64,000 nucleotides of DNA from Algoriphagus faecimaris (lineage in GTDB: Bacteria; Bacteroidota; Bacteroidia; Cytophagales; Cyclobacteriaceae), in assembly GCF_900101705.1 (NCBI RefSeq), contig NZ_FNAC01000011.1, positions 62,001 through 126,000 of the forward strand, read 5' to 3'. This document shows, one piece after another, positions 8,596 through 17,957 of this stretch (positions within the stretch are counted from its first letter, which is position 1; each line of letters begins with the position of its first letter). A program made the position numbers and the translations under genes. The notes under the pieces are model-generated. The model did not search any database and was not told where the DNA came from. It saw nothing but the letters and a program-made list of their open reading frames with translations.

Positions 8596-8644
8596 ATGCG
8601 GGTGTGGATATGAGGTAAAAATAATCAAAAACCGACCAAGAAAT

Positions 8645-8672
8645 AAAAAAATCCCGCCGAAGCGGGATTTTT
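8645..8672 (-). terminator. Intrinsic terminator of nqrF
   Basis: On the minus strand, AAAAATCCCGC and GCGGGATTTTT flank a TTCG loop closed by C-G, the extra-stable UUCG type, followed by a T run. It lies 9 bases past the nqrF stop and separates it from the arginase-family operon. The stem is symmetric and could also act on the plus strand. Confidence 0.85.
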
Positions 8673-8680
8673 AGTGGAGA

Positions 8681-9985
8681 TTAACCTCCAAAATCATCGA
8701 ATCTAATGTTCTCTTGTGGAATTCCTAGATCATCCAACATTTTGAGAACTGCAGCATTCATCAAAGGAGGACCGCAAAGGTAATATTCCACCTCGTCTGG
8801 CTCCGGATGATCCTTAAGATAATTGTCATATAATACTTGGTGAATGAAACCTACATATCCATCACCTTCTTTATCATCCAAAGACTTTTTGATTTTCCAA
8901 TTGTCTTCAGGAAGTGGTTCTGAAAGCCCGATATTAAATTGGAAATTAGGAAAATCCTTCTCGATATCTCTGAAGTGAGGAGTATAGAAGAGTTCCTTTT
9001 TGGATCGTCCTCCGTACCAATAAGACACTTTTCTGCCAGTCTTTTCTGTATGGAATAAATGGAAAATATGAGATCTCAATGGAGCCATTCCTGCACCCCC
9101 ACCGATATAAATCATTTCTCTTTCTGTCGGGTTGATATGGAATTCTCCATAAGGTCCGGAAATGGTCACTTTATCTCCAGGTTTTCTTGAGAAGACATAG
9201 GACGAACAAACTCCTGGATTGACATCCATCCATTTGTTATTAGCTCTGTCCCATGGTGGAGTAGCGATACGGATGGTGAGCATTACAATATTACCTTCGG
9301 CAGGATGATTAGCCATAGAATACGCTCGGAAAAGTTCCTCATCGTTTTTCATGACAAGATCCCAAAGACCAAATTTATCCCAATCGCTTTGATACACGTC
9401 GGCAGGGTGTCCCAGCTCAGGATGTGGAGTAATATCCATATCCTTGAAGTTAACTGTTATGACAGGTACGTCAATCTGAATATATCCACCGGATTCAAAG
9501 TCGAGAGTTTCCCCTTCAGGAAGTTTTACTTTAAATTCCTTGATAAAAGTCGATACGTTATAGTTTGAGATGACTTCACAATCCCACTTTTTGATACCAA
9601 AGATCTCATCTGGTACCCGGATTTTCATGTCTTGCTTTACCTTAACCTGGCAAGCCAATCGTACATTTCCTTGCTGCTCGGCTCTACTGAGGTGACCAAC
9701 TTCTGTAGGCAGCACTTCTCCGCCACCTTCTTCGACCACACACTTACACATGGCGCAAGTTCCTCCACCGCCACAAGCCGAAGGAAGGAAAATCTTCTGA
9801 TTACCCAAGGTAGAAAGAAGTGTAGTACCTGCAGCTGTAACAAGTGGGCTACTCTCGTCACCATTGATAATGATTTTCACATCTCCAGAATTAACCAATT
9901 TAGATTGGGCAAAAAGGAGAATAAATACGAGTAGCAAGATAATTACGGTAAATGCTACTATGGATGTAATAATTACAGAACCCAT
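8681..9985 (-). CDS. nqrF: Na+-translocating NADH:quinone reductase subunit F
   Basis: 434 residues, the usual NqrF length. One N-terminal transmembrane helix (residues 4-27) precedes a 2Fe-2S ferredoxin domain with cysteines 71, 77, 80 and 112 ([11 protein letters not shown], then RLACQ). A ferredoxin-reductase module follows: RAYSMANHP binds [17 protein letters not shown] begins the NADH domain, and [10 protein letters not shown] is near the end. NqrF accepts hydride from NADH and feeds electrons to the sodium pump. The other nqr genes are not within this window; accD is upstream and an unrelated operon downstream. Confidence 0.93.
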   Translation of the reverse strand: MGSVIITSIVAFTVIILLLVFILLFAQSKLVNSGDVKIIINGDESSPLVTAAGTTLLSTLGNQKIFLPSACGGGGTCAMCKCVVEEGGGEVLPTEVGHLSRAEQQGNVRLACQVKVKQDMKIRVPDEIFGIKKWDCEVISNYNVSTFIKEFKVKLPEGETLDFESGGYIQIDVPVITVNFKDMDITPHPELGHPADVYQSDWDKFGLWDLVMKNDEELFRAYSMANHPAEGNIVMLTIRIATPPWDRANNKWMDVNPGVCSSYVFSRKPGDKVTISGPYGEFHINPTEREMIYIGGGAGMAPLRSHIFHLFHTEKTGRKVSYWYGGRSKKELFYTPHFRDIEKDFPNFQFNIGLSEPLPEDNWKIKKSLDDKEGDGYVGFIHQVLYDNYLKDHPEPDEVEYYLCGPPLMNAAVLKMLDDLGIPQENIRFDDFGG

Positions 9986-10036
9986 GAAATTTTAGTTTTT
10001 ACTTTTCGTAAGGATTAAATCCCTTCATTGGGAGCA

Positions 10037-10069
10037 CAAATATATTTATTAATCAGTAAAAGAGACCAA
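10037..10069 (-). promoter_or_regulatory. Candidate nqrF promoter
   Basis: On the minus strand TTG (10069-10067), 22 bases, then TATATTTG (10044-10037) match the Bacteroidota -33/-7 consensus. The -7 box is about 50 bases upstream of the nqrF ATG. Confidence 0.5.
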
Positions 10070-10122
10070 AATAAGGATCAAATTTGACCTGATTGGCATC
10101 TAGATTTTTATAGAATAACTGA

Positions 10123-10965
10123 TTAATTGTTCAAGAGGTTTAACAAAGTGCTCAACCTGTTTTTCAACTGCCGTCTATCGATGATGAAATCCAAGAATCC
10201 GTGTTCCAATACAAATTCTGAACTCTGAAAACCTTTAGGCAAATCTTTGCCAATAGTCTCACGAATCACTCGAGGTCCAGCAAACCCGATCAATGCTCCT
10301 GGCTCAGCGATATTAAAATCGCCCAACATAGCATAGGAAGCAGTCACCCCTCCTGTGGTAGGATCGGTAAGTAAAGAGATGTAGGGTATAGCCGCTTGAT
10401 CTAAAAGCGCCAGCTTAGCGGAGGTTTTTGCCATTTGCATCAGCGAAAAACCTGCCTCCATCATACGGGCACCCCCTGATTTCGAAATCATCAAGAAGGG
10501 CACTTTATGCTTTAAAGAATAGTCTATTGCTCTAGCGATTTTCTCCCCGACGACGGAACCCATAGAACCACCGATGAAATTGAAATCCATACAAGCAACC
10601 ACAATTTCTAAACCGTTCATTTTACCGTGGGCAGTCCTTACTGCGTCGTTCAAATCGGTCTTTTCGATGGTAGCTGTGATCCTCGAAGTGTAGGGTTTGG
10701 TATCGGAAAACTTGAGTGGGTCACCGGACTTCATATCCTTATCCAGTTCCGTGAATTTATTGTTGTCAAAAAGAATTTCAAAATACTCTTTGGAGCCTAT
10801 CTTAACGTGAAAGTCATCATCAGGACATACAAACGCGTTGTTTTTAAGCTCTCGAGTATGAATGATATTGCCGTTGGGAGTCTTATACCACAGTCCATCC
10901 GGCGCATCTTTCTTCTCTGCTGTTGAGGTTTTAATCCCTTTATCAGTTCTTTTAAACCAAGCCAT
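10123..10965 (-). CDS. accD: Acetyl-CoA carboxylase carboxyltransferase subunit beta
   Basis: 280 residues; AccD transfers carboxyl from biotin to acetyl-CoA in the first step of fatty-acid synthesis, paired with AccA. The carboxyltransferase core is clear: [45 protein letters not shown] and [11 protein letters not shown]. In the N-terminal zinc-ribbon region (residues 25-50) the two Cys pairs of the E. coli type are not present: KTPNGN and VCPDDD stand in their place, leaving a single Cys. Start ATG at 10965 gives the usual MAWFKR beginning. Confidence 0.95.
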   Translation of the reverse strand: MAWFKRTDKGIKTSTAEKKDAPDGLWYKTPNGNIIHTRELKNNAFVCPDDDFHVKIGSKEYFEILFDNNKFTELDKDMKSGDPLKFSDTKPYTSRITATIEKTDLNDAVRTAHGKMNGLEIVVACMDFNFIGGSMGSVVGEKIARAIDYSLKHKVPFLMISKSGGARMMEAGFSLMQMAKTSAKLALLDQAAIPYISLLTDPTTGGVTASYAMLGDFNIAEPGALIGFAGPRVIRETIGKDLPKGFQSSEFVLEHGFLDFIIDRRQLKNRLSTLLNLLNN

Positions 10966-11005
10966 ATTGAGTTTTTTTTGATTTTTTTTGACGAGTCAAA
11001 GAGTA

Positions 11006-11013
11006 CAAATTTA
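11006..11013 (-). promoter_or_regulatory. Candidate -7 element upstream of accD
   Basis: TAAATTTG on the minus strand, 41 bases upstream of the accD ATG, fits TAnnTTTG. No good -33 TTG is seen. Confidence 0.3.
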
Positions 11014-11127
11014 GACCATAATTCCATTAAATAAAATGGATTCGACTTTATGAAGGCTACTGAATATGAAAAGACCTCATACTTTCTCTAAATAGATAGA
11101 GAGATTTTACTACGTTGAGAATTATTC

Positions 11128-11135
11128 TAATTTTG
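11128..11135 (+). promoter_or_regulatory. Candidate -7 element upstream of cstA
   Basis: TAATTTTG, 55 bases before the cstA ATG, fits TAnnTTTG. A TTG is present only 10 bases upstream, too near for a -33 box. Confidence 0.3.
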
Positions 11136-11189
11136 GAGGAAGCGATTGAATTTCATTTTGTAGACCTCTAAAATTCCAAACCCAAACAG

Positions 11190-12824
11190 ATGAACCTGCC
11201 CATTCTCTTACTGAGCTCAGCCGTGATTTTATATTTAGCTTATAGAATATATGGCTCGTTTGTCTATCGGAAATTTGGACTTTCTGATAAAAACCCCGCT
11301 CCCTCCCATGCGCTCAGAGATGGTGTCGATTACGAACCGAGCAAGCCTATTGTGGTTTTGGGTCATCATTTTGCCTCTATCGCAGGTGCAGGACCGATCG
11401 TCGGGCCCATTATCGCTGTGACTTTTGGCTGGATTCCTGCGGTAATTTGGATTTTGGTAGGGGGAATATTTTTTGGTGCTGTACATGATTTGGGGAGTAT
11501 GGCCGCATCGCTGAAAACAGAAGGAAAGTCTATCGGAGTAATTATCCGAAATCAGATCGGACTGAGGGGAAAGCAATTATTTGTCATCTTCAGTTTCTCT
11601 ACTTTGATTTTAGTCATTGGAGTGTTTGCAGATATTATTGCTAAGACTTTTGTCAGCAATCCGGGGGTAGCCTCGGCCTCCATACTTTTTATTGCTTTAG
11701 CGGTGGTATTTGGGATTGTCAACCGTGTATTCGGAAATAAAAAACTAGCATTTATTGTCATTACTGTAGTAGGGGTTCTTCTGATGTACTATTTTGTCTA
11801 CTTGGGGATGCAAATGCCCTTTGTATTAGACTACAAGGTTTGGATTCTTTTGCTCTTAGCTTATGCATTTATTGCTTCCGTGACGCCGGTAAGTTTACTC
11901 CTTCAGCCTCGAGACTATTTAAATAGCTTCTTGCTTTATGGGATGATGATCGCGGCGATAGTGGGAGTATTCATTGCTAATCCTGAAATCAAAATGGGAA
12001 ATGAAATCACCTTTTCCTCAGAAAATCTGGGCTATATTTTTCCTGTTCTTTTTGTAACCATCGCCTGTGGAGCGATCAGCGGCTTTCATTCACTGGTGGC
12101 ATCTGGAACCACCTCCAAGCAGTTGGATAAAGAATCTGACGCTAAAGTGGTGGGTTTTGGGGGCATGCTGATCGAATCCTTTTTGGCCATCATCTCCGTA
12201 GGAGCTGTAGTTGTTTTGACTAAAAGTGAGTACCTGGATAGACTGGGAGTAGAAGGGCCCGTTGCACTTTTTTCTACGGGACTAGGAGGTATGATTGCCA
12301 CCCTGGGTATCTCCGAACAATTTGCCGTGGGATTTGTCGCCTTGACTGTTTCTGCTTTTGCCTTGACTACCCTAGATACTTGCACCCGGTTGGCGAGATT
12401 TACGGTGCAGGAGTATTTTGAGGATGTTTCACAACCTTCGGCAAAATTAATTTCCAATAATCGGTTTATTTCCACTGGGCTTGTCATGGTTTTTTCCGTG
12501 CTGCTGCTCGCCTCGGGAGAATTCACTACCCTTTGGCCGATTTTTGGTTCTGCCAATCAGCTTTTGGCAGCTTTAGCTTTGCTGACCATTGCCGTTTGGA
12601 TGATACGAAAAAAAGAAAATGCACTCTTCGTGACCATTCCTATGTTTTTCATGTTTACCGTTACCTTGGTTTCGTTAGGACTTTTTGCTTGGAAAAATTT
12701 CCAGGAACAAGTTTATGTGCTTTCAGTAATCGCTGCTTTGCTTTTTGTATTGGCGATTTCTCTCTTGATTCTAGCAACAAAAAGTATAAAAAGTGAAGTC
12801 AAAGAACCCGCAAAGGCCCTTTGA
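11190..12824 (+). CDS. cstA: CstA-family pyruvate/peptide transporter
   Basis: 544 residues with about 14 hydrophobic segments. CstA signatures are seen: the N-terminal NPAPSHALRDGVDYEPSKP, GHHFASIAGAGPIVGPIIA and FGAVHDLGSMAASLKTEGKS. CstA carriers take up pyruvate or peptides when carbon is scarce. The protein is shorter than the 701-residue E. coli form, as is common outside Proteobacteria; the loss is at the C-terminal end. It is a single gene, convergent with the next one. Its last codons form half of an intrinsic terminator for the opposite strand. Substrate cannot be fixed from sequence. Confidence 0.9.
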   Translation: MNLPILLLSSAVILYLAYRIYGSFVYRKFGLSDKNPAPSHALRDGVDYEPSKPIVVLGHHFASIAGAGPIVGPIIAVTFGWIPAVIWILVGGIFFGAVHDLGSMAASLKTEGKSIGVIIRNQIGLRGKQLFVIFSFSTLILVIGVFADIIAKTFVSNPGVASASILFIALAVVFGIVNRVFGNKKLAFIVITVVGVLLMYYFVYLGMQMPFVLDYKVWILLLLAYAFIASVTPVSLLLQPRDYLNSFLLYGMMIAAIVGVFIANPEIKMGNEITFSSENLGYIFPVLFVTIACGAISGFHSLVASGTTSKQLDKESDAKVVGFGGMLIESFLAIISVGAVVVLTKSEYLDRLGVEGPVALFSTGLGGMIATLGISEQFAVGFVALTVSAFALTTLDTCTRLARFTVQEYFEDVSQPSAKLISNNRFISTGLVMVFSVLLLASGEFTTLWPIFGSANQLLAALALLTIAVWMIRKKENALFVTIPMFFMFTVTLVSLGLFAWKNFQEQVYVLSVIAALLFVLAISLLILATKSIKSEVKEPAKAL

Positions 12825-12830
12825 CTTCAC
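12783..12830 (-). terminator. Intrinsic terminator formed inside the cstA 3' end
   Basis: A perfect 12-bp inverted repeat: GTGAAGTCAAAG (12793-12804) and CTTTGACTTCAC (12819-12830), loop 14 bases. On the minus strand the stem is followed by TTTTTATACTTT, so it ends the transcript of the outer-membrane protein gene that stops at 12836. The left arm and loop lie in cstA codons, and the right arm spans its stop. Confidence 0.7.
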
Positions 12831-12835
12831 CTTGG

Positions 12836-13945
12836 CTACAACGAATTAAACACCAGTGGAACCTTCTTAGGAATCCTCCAAGCCAATGAAAAATTGATCA
12901 AGTAATCTGCAAAGGCAGCATCACCATGGCGGAAATTGTCAGGCGTGGATTCAATGATGTCGGTCAGACTTCTCGTTCGATTTCTAACCAAAGCGACGGG
13001 CACATTCAAAGTGGCCGTGACATTGCCAAGCATATAGCTGAGCCCAGGTTCTACCGAAATCACATAGCCTGGTCTTCGAAAACCGTCACTTTCTCCCACC
13101 ACATCACGGATGGGAACCCCCTCCAACCTTCCTCCAAGAGAAAAACCCAATCCATGGATGCTTTTGATCCCATAAAAGAGGCCGGCGCGAAGCGCATATT
13201 GATCGGGTACACTCATAATTGCCTCACTCTGACGGGAACGATTGGTCAAAGTGCCATTGGTGTTTCTTGGATTGAGAAGGTAAAAAGCATTGTAATAGCC
13301 AAACAAAGAAGGTTTAAACTCTTTTAATCCCTGAGACTCTAGTGTAATCCCAAAACCTCCGTCTCCCAATTGGATACTTTGATCGACCGGGCGGATTTCA
13401 GAGCTACCATTGGGTCCTACATTATAAAATGTACTCTCAGCATTGTAGTCTCCTGTAGGTAATTTTACTCCTAGCCCGAGTGCCAAATTACCCTTTGTTG
13501 CTTTTTCTCCAGAGAGTAACCAATAGCCCGCGCCAACTCGAACATCAGCTAAGCCTCCAGAATAAGTGGTATGTCTAGACTGTCGACCATGCTCATAGAG
13601 CGAGCTACGTTCATTATAGGCAAATGGAATAGAAACCAACCCATAAATCCGGTCGGTAAAGGAATATCCAATATTAAAATCCACCCCATGTGACCAATTG
13701 ATCACTTCCGTATTGTCTTCGATGCGATTGGGCTCCTCATGAGTACCCCGGAAGTGACGGAAGCTTTTAAAATATCGATAATTAGTGCTTAGGTTCCAGT
13801 CTCCCTTAGACTGTACATTGAGCTGGCCTACAGCATTGCCGATTCCAGAAAATTGACGGATAGCCACACAGCCTTGACTGTATGACCTTTTCGGGCTAAA
13901 GAAAGCCCCTGCCCCGATTAATATAATTAGTATGATGTTTTTCAT
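12836..13945 (-). CDS. Predicted outer-membrane beta-barrel protein, function unknown
   Basis: 369 residues with a signal peptide (MKNIILIILIGAGAFFSPKRSYSQ). The mature part alternates aromatic and polar residues in many short strands (for example NLSTNYRYFKSFRHF, VDFNIGYSFTDRIYGLVSIPF and FSLGGRLEGVPIRD) and ends in INFSLAWRIPKK, as expected of a barrel. Cysteine is near absent, with one after the cleavage site. It may be a transporter-like porin of the type annotated near metabolic genes, but no specific family motif is seen. Convergent with cstA, 11 bases apart. Confidence 0.7.
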   Translation of the reverse strand: MKNIILIILIGAGAFFSPKRSYSQGCVAIRQFSGIGNAVGQLNVQSKGDWNLSTNYRYFKSFRHFRGTHEEPNRIEDNTEVINWSHGVDFNIGYSFTDRIYGLVSIPFAYNERSSLYEHGRQSRHTTYSGGLADVRVGAGYWLLSGEKATKGNLALGLGVKLPTGDYNAESTFYNVGPNGSSEIRPVDQSIQLGDGGFGITLESQGLKEFKPSLFGYYNAFYLLNPRNTNGTLTNRSRQSEAIMSVPDQYALRAGLFYGIKSIHGLGFSLGGRLEGVPIRDVVGESDGFRRPGYVISVEPGLSYMLGNVTATLNVPVALVRNRTRSLTDIIESTPDNFRHGDAAFADYLINFSLAWRIPKKVPLVFNSL

Positions 13946-14118
13946 TTTTGATTAGCGTAATAGTATTGAGAAAACACACTCTCCACTGTTCATCTGGATA
14001 TTCTTTTTCGAAATTCCATAGAGTTAAGTAGACTGTTTGAGCTAATAAACAGCGCATACTCCACAGATTTGATCTCAAAGAAAATCGAGATAATCACAGA
14101 AAGAAGAGTGAAATGGAT

Positions 14119-14149
14119 TGAGGACAACAGGGATTAAACCTTGTCCTCA
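14119..14149 (-). other. Nine-bp inverted repeat, possible terminator
   Basis: TGAGGACAA (14119-14127) pairs with TTGTCCTCA (14141-14149). It lies 60 bases past the stop of the minus-strand gene ending at 14209. The following minus-strand bases are pyrimidine-rich but have no clean T run. Confidence 0.35.
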
Positions 14150-14208
14150 GGGTAGGAAAACAGAGCTGGGACAGAAAAATCCTGCCAGCTACATGTTCCA
14201 AAAAATGC

Positions 14209-14760
14209 TTAGCTAATCTGTGGAGGTGGGGACTCTAATTGAAAATAAGGACTCATGTAAGCTGAAAAAGTAAACCCTTGATGCTTTAAATCGGAAGTGA
14301 TGGTTAAGGTCTGGAAATCGAGAAACTCCAGTTGCAGGTAATCTTTGACAAAGACTTTAAGCTGATTTGAGTTTTGCCCCTCCACGGGAAATTCCTGATC
14401 AGTCAGGACTGATATCCACTTCAATACTGTCGATTCCAAGGTCTTTCTGGCAGTATCAGGTACATAAATAACCTGAAGGGTGTCACTTTGATACCGCTGT
14501 TTGATAGCCCGATAATATTTCCCCTCCTTTTCAAATCGAGTATTGGTTGCTTGAAAATCCTCCTGATCAGCCATATAGGGAGCACTTAGAGGTATCTCCA
14601 GCAAGCGCTCTTCCCATTCATTGGTTTCTACTCCATAAATTTTATCCTGCCAGCTGCTTTCCAATTGGTATTTTTGAGAAAAATAGAAAAGATAGTACCC
14701 AAAATGATAGCTCATAAAGCAAAGGAGGAGCACTATGGGTAAAACTTTTTTCAAAATCAA
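14209..14760 (-). CDS. Hypothetical membrane-anchored protein
   Basis: 183 residues. One hydrophobic N-terminal segment (residues 5-28) is a membrane anchor or uncleaved signal; the rest is a soluble, probably extracytoplasmic domain with Glu/Gln-rich helices and late beta strands, ending in YFQLESPPPQIS. I do not recognise a family. The Pro-rich end resembles that of small envelope proteins common in Cytophagales. It lies 26 bases after a tiny two-helix membrane protein on the same strand and is probably co-transcribed with it. Confidence 0.6.
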   Translation of the reverse strand: MILKKVLPIVLLLCFMSYHFGYYLFYFSQKYQLESSWQDKIYGVETNEWEERLLEIPLSAPYMADQEDFQATNTRFEKEGKYYRAIKQRYQSDTLQVIYVPDTARKTLESTVLKWISVLTDQEFPVEGQNSNQLKVFVKDYLQLEFLDFQTLTITSDLKHQGFTFSAYMSPYFQLESPPPQIS

Positions 14761-14786
14761 TCAGTATTTTGATTCATGTTCAAAAT

Positions 14787-14993
14787 TCAAAATAATATCC
14801 CAGAAAGTAAATTAATTATCACATAAATTCCAATAAAAAGTAAAACAGATAACCCATAAATTTTGATCACTTTCAACCGATTCATCCGGTCCAAAAACCA
14901 TAAAACTAAAACCGGTCGGATCAATCCGGCAAAAAGCAAGAGTAGGCTAAGCCAAGCTAAAATCAAGAAAAGAAGAAGTATTGCTTCTAGCAT
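14787..14993 (-). CDS. Small two-helix membrane protein
   Basis: 68 residues: a hydrophobic helix (3-25), a short cationic loop LDRMNRLKVIKIYG, and a second hydrophobic helix (45-66). Too short for a known enzyme. Starts 12 bases below the infB terminator, so it either has a promoter inside that region or depends on read-through. Function unknown; the pairing with the next hypothetical membrane protein is the only clue. Confidence 0.55.
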   Translation of the reverse strand: MLEAILLLFLILAWLSLLLLFAGLIRPVLVLWFLDRMNRLKVIKIYGLSVLLFIGIYVIINLLSGILF

Positions 14994-15004
14994 ATCTCAA
15001 AACT

Positions 15005-15035
15005 AAAAAAGGAACGACATCTGCCGTTCCTTTTT
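15005..15035 (-). terminator. Intrinsic terminator of the rimP-nusA-infB operon
   Basis: Perfect stem AAAAAGGAACG / CGTTCCTTTTT around an 8-base loop, 17 bases after the infB stop on the minus strand. Confidence 0.85.
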
Positions 15036-15051
15036 CTCCTCTAATTACTAT

Positions 15052-17895
15052 TTATTTTTTTCGCTTAATCTCCTTCATCTCATATCCTTCTATGGTATCG
15101 TCCACTTGGATATTGTTGAAGTTTTTGATTGAGATACCGCATTCATAGCCTGCTTTTACTTCGGCTACGTCATCTTTAAATCGTTTCAATTGATCGATTT
15201 CACCATCATGAATCACGATTCCATCTCGGATCACTCGGATTTTATTCTTTCTCGTAATGAATCCATCAGTCACATAAGAACCAGCGACAGTACCCACTTT
15301 AGAGATTTTGAATACCTCTCTCACTTGAATATTTCCAGTGATGACTTCTTCGAAGGTAGGCTCTAGCATTCCTTCGATCGCATCCTTGATTTGGTTGATT
15401 GCATCGTAAATGATAGAGTAGTGTCGGATTTCAATTTCTTCTTGCTCCGCTACTCGTTTGGCATTGGCAGAAGGTCTTACTTGGAAGCCTATAATGATTG
15501 CATCAGATGCAGAGGCCAACAAAACATCCGATTCGGAGATTTGTCCTACTCCTTTGTGAATGATATTGACTTTGACCTCATCTTTAGAAAGCTTCAACAA
15601 GGAATCAGAAAGGGCTTCCACGGAACCATCCACATCACCTTTGATGATGATATTCAATTCTTTAAAGCTTCCAATTGCCAATCGTCTTCCGATTTCATCC
15701 AAAGTGATATGCTTTTTGGTTCTTAAGCTTTGCTCTCTTTGGATTTGCTCTCTTGAGTTGGCAATCTCTCTGGCCTCACGCTCAGAATCATATACCTTGA
15801 AGGTATCTCCCGCCTGTGGTGCACCACTCAGACCGAGCACCTGCACTGGCGTAGATGGCCCTGCTTCTTTGACTTTTTTACCTTTATGATCAAACATGGC
15901 CTTTACTCTACCATGATGCTGACCTGCGAGAATGATATCACCGATTCTCAAGGTACCAGCTTGAACCATAATTGTAGTCACATAACCGCGGCCTTTATCA
16001 AGGGAAGCCTCGATGACAGTTCCTACAGCATTTTTATTTGGATTGGCTTTTAATTCAAGTATCTCTGCTTCAAGGAGCACTTTTTCCAGAAGTTCCTCTA
16101 CACCCTGACCGGTTTTTGCTGAGATATCTTGAGATTGGAATTTACCACCCCATTCTTCTACCAGCAAATTCATATTTGCCAGTTCCTCTTTGATTTTATG
16201 AGGATTAGCATTTGGCTTATCCACTTTGTTGATGGCAAAAATCATCGGTACTCCTGCCACTTGCGCGTGATTAATCGCTTCCTTGGTCTGAGGCATGATA
16301 TTATCATCCGCTGCAATCACGATGATAGCAACATCCGTGATTTTAGCTCCTCGAGCACGCATAGCAGTAAAGGCTTCGTGACCCGGTGTATCAAGGAAGG
16401 CAATCTTATGCCCTGTCTGGGTCATCACATCGTATGCTCCGATATGCTGAGTAATCCCACCCGCTTCATCCTCGGTTACTTTTGACATTCTGATGTAATC
16501 CAAAAGTGAGGTTTTACCATGATCGACGTGACCCATGATGGTGACGATTGGAGCTCTATCAAGGAGGTTATCCTCGTCGTCCTTCTCTTCTTCTACGATC
16601 TCATCCTCTATGGATTTAGTAAATTCTACATCATAGCCAAATTCGTCAGCAATAATGGTAATTGCTTCTGCATCGAGACGCTGATTGATAGATACAAACA
16701 TCCCCAATGACATACAGGTAGAGATGATTTGATTGACCGATACGTCGAGTAATGCAGCAAGGTCATTGGCAGAAATAAATTCTGTCACCTTTAATACCTT
16801 GTTGTTGTCTTCGGTTTCAAATTCGGTTTCACGATCTCTCTCCGCTTTCTTATCTCTTCGACTTTTTCCTTTCCCTCCTCCAGGCTTATTCCCCTGAAGT
16901 CTAGCTAAAGTCTGCTTGATTTGATCTTGAATTTCCTTCTGTGTAGGTTCAGCCTTAGGTGTTCTAGGTTGAGCATTTCTAGGTGCTCCCCGTTGACCTC
17001 CTCTTTGCTGACCTTGATTTCGGTTACCTTGATTACCACCTTTATCGATACGTTTTCGAGGACGTTTCTTATCTCGATTTCTTTCGTCAGAAGAGGCAAC
17101 TGGCCCACCTTTTTTCTTGCTTTTTTCAGCAGGCAATTCGATTTTCCCCAAAACTGTCAATCCTTTGAGTGAATCAGCTTTTGCAGAAATCAATTGTGAC
17201 TCAGGAGTAGCAGGCTTTTCAGTTTCCTGCTTTCTCTCCTGCACAGGTTTTACTGGCGAAGGAGTAGTAGGCGGCTTTGGTGTAGATTTCGGCTGTTCTT
17301 TAGCAGGTCTCTCGACTGGCTTCTCAGTTCTTTGCTGAGGTTTTTGTGATCTATGTTCGGCGGGTTTTTGCTGTGCTTTCTGATGCTGACCCTTCGCAGG
17401 TGCAGACGACTTTTGTGCTGGAGTAGATTTTTTACTCAAGTCAATTTTTCCCAATACTTTGATTCCTTCTAGCTTGGGAGCTTCTGGGGCAACCTTTTCC
17501 GGCTCAGCTTCAGGAGCTGGTGCAGTAGGTGCGGGAGCAGGCTTGAGCTCTTCTTTCTTTTCTTCTACAGGAGCAGGGGCAGCAGGTTTTGGCTCCTCTT
17601 TTACTGGAGGAGGAGGTGCAGGAGCTGGCTCAGGAGCCTTTTCGGGCTTTGGCTCTGGCTCTAAAGACACCGTCTCATGACGTTTCCCTATCGAGAGATG
17701 GGAAGCCTCTTCTTTTTCCTGCGCGGAGGATTTAAATTCCTTGTTCAACATTTCTACCTGCTCCATGTTGATTTTGGAATTGGGATTATCCTGCACTTCA
17801 AAGCCCTTTTTAGCCAAACTCTCCACAATGGTTGCCGTTCCCACGTTGAGTTTTCTGGCCAAAGCGCCTAATCGCATCATTTTTTCTTCTGACAT
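15052..17895 (-). CDS. infB: Translation initiation factor IF-2
   Basis: 947 residues from the ATG at 17895 (an in-frame TTG two codons upstream is less likely). An IF2_N domain ([20 protein letters not shown]) is followed by about 280 residues of Ala/Pro/Lys/Glu-rich low-complexity linker. A second IF2_N module comes next, then the GTPase domain: G1 [10 protein letters not shown]3 [13 protein letters not shown]4 NKVD. Domains II-IV end with the fMet-tRNA-binding C domain. IF-2 brings initiator tRNA to the 30S subunit. Third gene of rimP-nusA-infB, 62 bases after nusA. Confidence 0.96.
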   Translation of the reverse strand: MSEEKMMRLGALARKLNVGTATIVESLAKKGFEVQDNPNSKINMEQVEMLNKEFKSSAQEKEEASHLSIGKRHETVSLEPEPKPEKAPEPAPAPPPPVKEEPKPAAPAPVEEKKEELKPAPAPTAPAPEAEPEKVAPEAPKLEGIKVLGKIDLSKKSTPAQKSSAPAKGQHQKAQQKPAEHRSQKPQQRTEKPVERPAKEQPKSTPKPPTTPSPVKPVQERKQETEKPATPESQLISAKADSLKGLTVLGKIELPAEKSKKKGGPVASSDERNRDKKRPRKRIDKGGNQGNRNQGQQRGGQRGAPRNAQPRTPKAEPTQKEIQDQIKQTLARLQGNKPGGGKGKSRRDKKAERDRETEFETEDNNKVLKVTEFISANDLAALLDVSVNQIISTCMSLGMFVSINQRLDAEAITIIADEFGYDVEFTKSIEDEIVEEEKDDEDNLLDRAPIVTIMGHVDHGKTSLLDYIRMSKVTEDEAGGITQHIGAYDVMTQTGHKIAFLDTPGHEAFTAMRARGAKITDVAIIVIAADDNIMPQTKEAINHAQVAGVPMIFAINKVDKPNANPHKIKEELANMNLLVEEWGGKFQSQDISAKTGQGVEELLEKVLLEAEILELKANPNKNAVGTVIEASLDKGRGYVTTIMVQAGTLRIGDIILAGQHHGRVKAMFDHKGKKVKEAGPSTPVQVLGLSGAPQAGDTFKVYDSEREAREIANSREQIQREQSLRTKKHITLDEIGRRLAIGSFKELNIIIKGDVDGSVEALSDSLLKLSKDEVKVNIIHKGVGQISESDVLLASASDAIIIGFQVRPSANAKRVAEQEEIEIRHYSIIYDAINQIKDAIEGMLEPTFEEVITGNIQVREVFKISKVGTVAGSYVTDGFITRKNKIRVIRDGIVIHDGEIDQLKRFKDDVAEVKAGYECGISIKNFNNIQVDDTIEGYEMKEIKRKK

Positions 17896-17957
17896 AAGCA
17901 AAAACCTCTTTCGAAATCTTATTTTAAAATTGGGTATTTTTCAGGGCTTTCTAACCC

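Noticed and set aside
17041..17700. Long plus-strand frames rich in Ser, Gly and Ala opposite infB and other frames opposite rho
   Set aside because: They are antisense shadows of low-complexity Lys/Pro/Ala codons, with no start context of their own.
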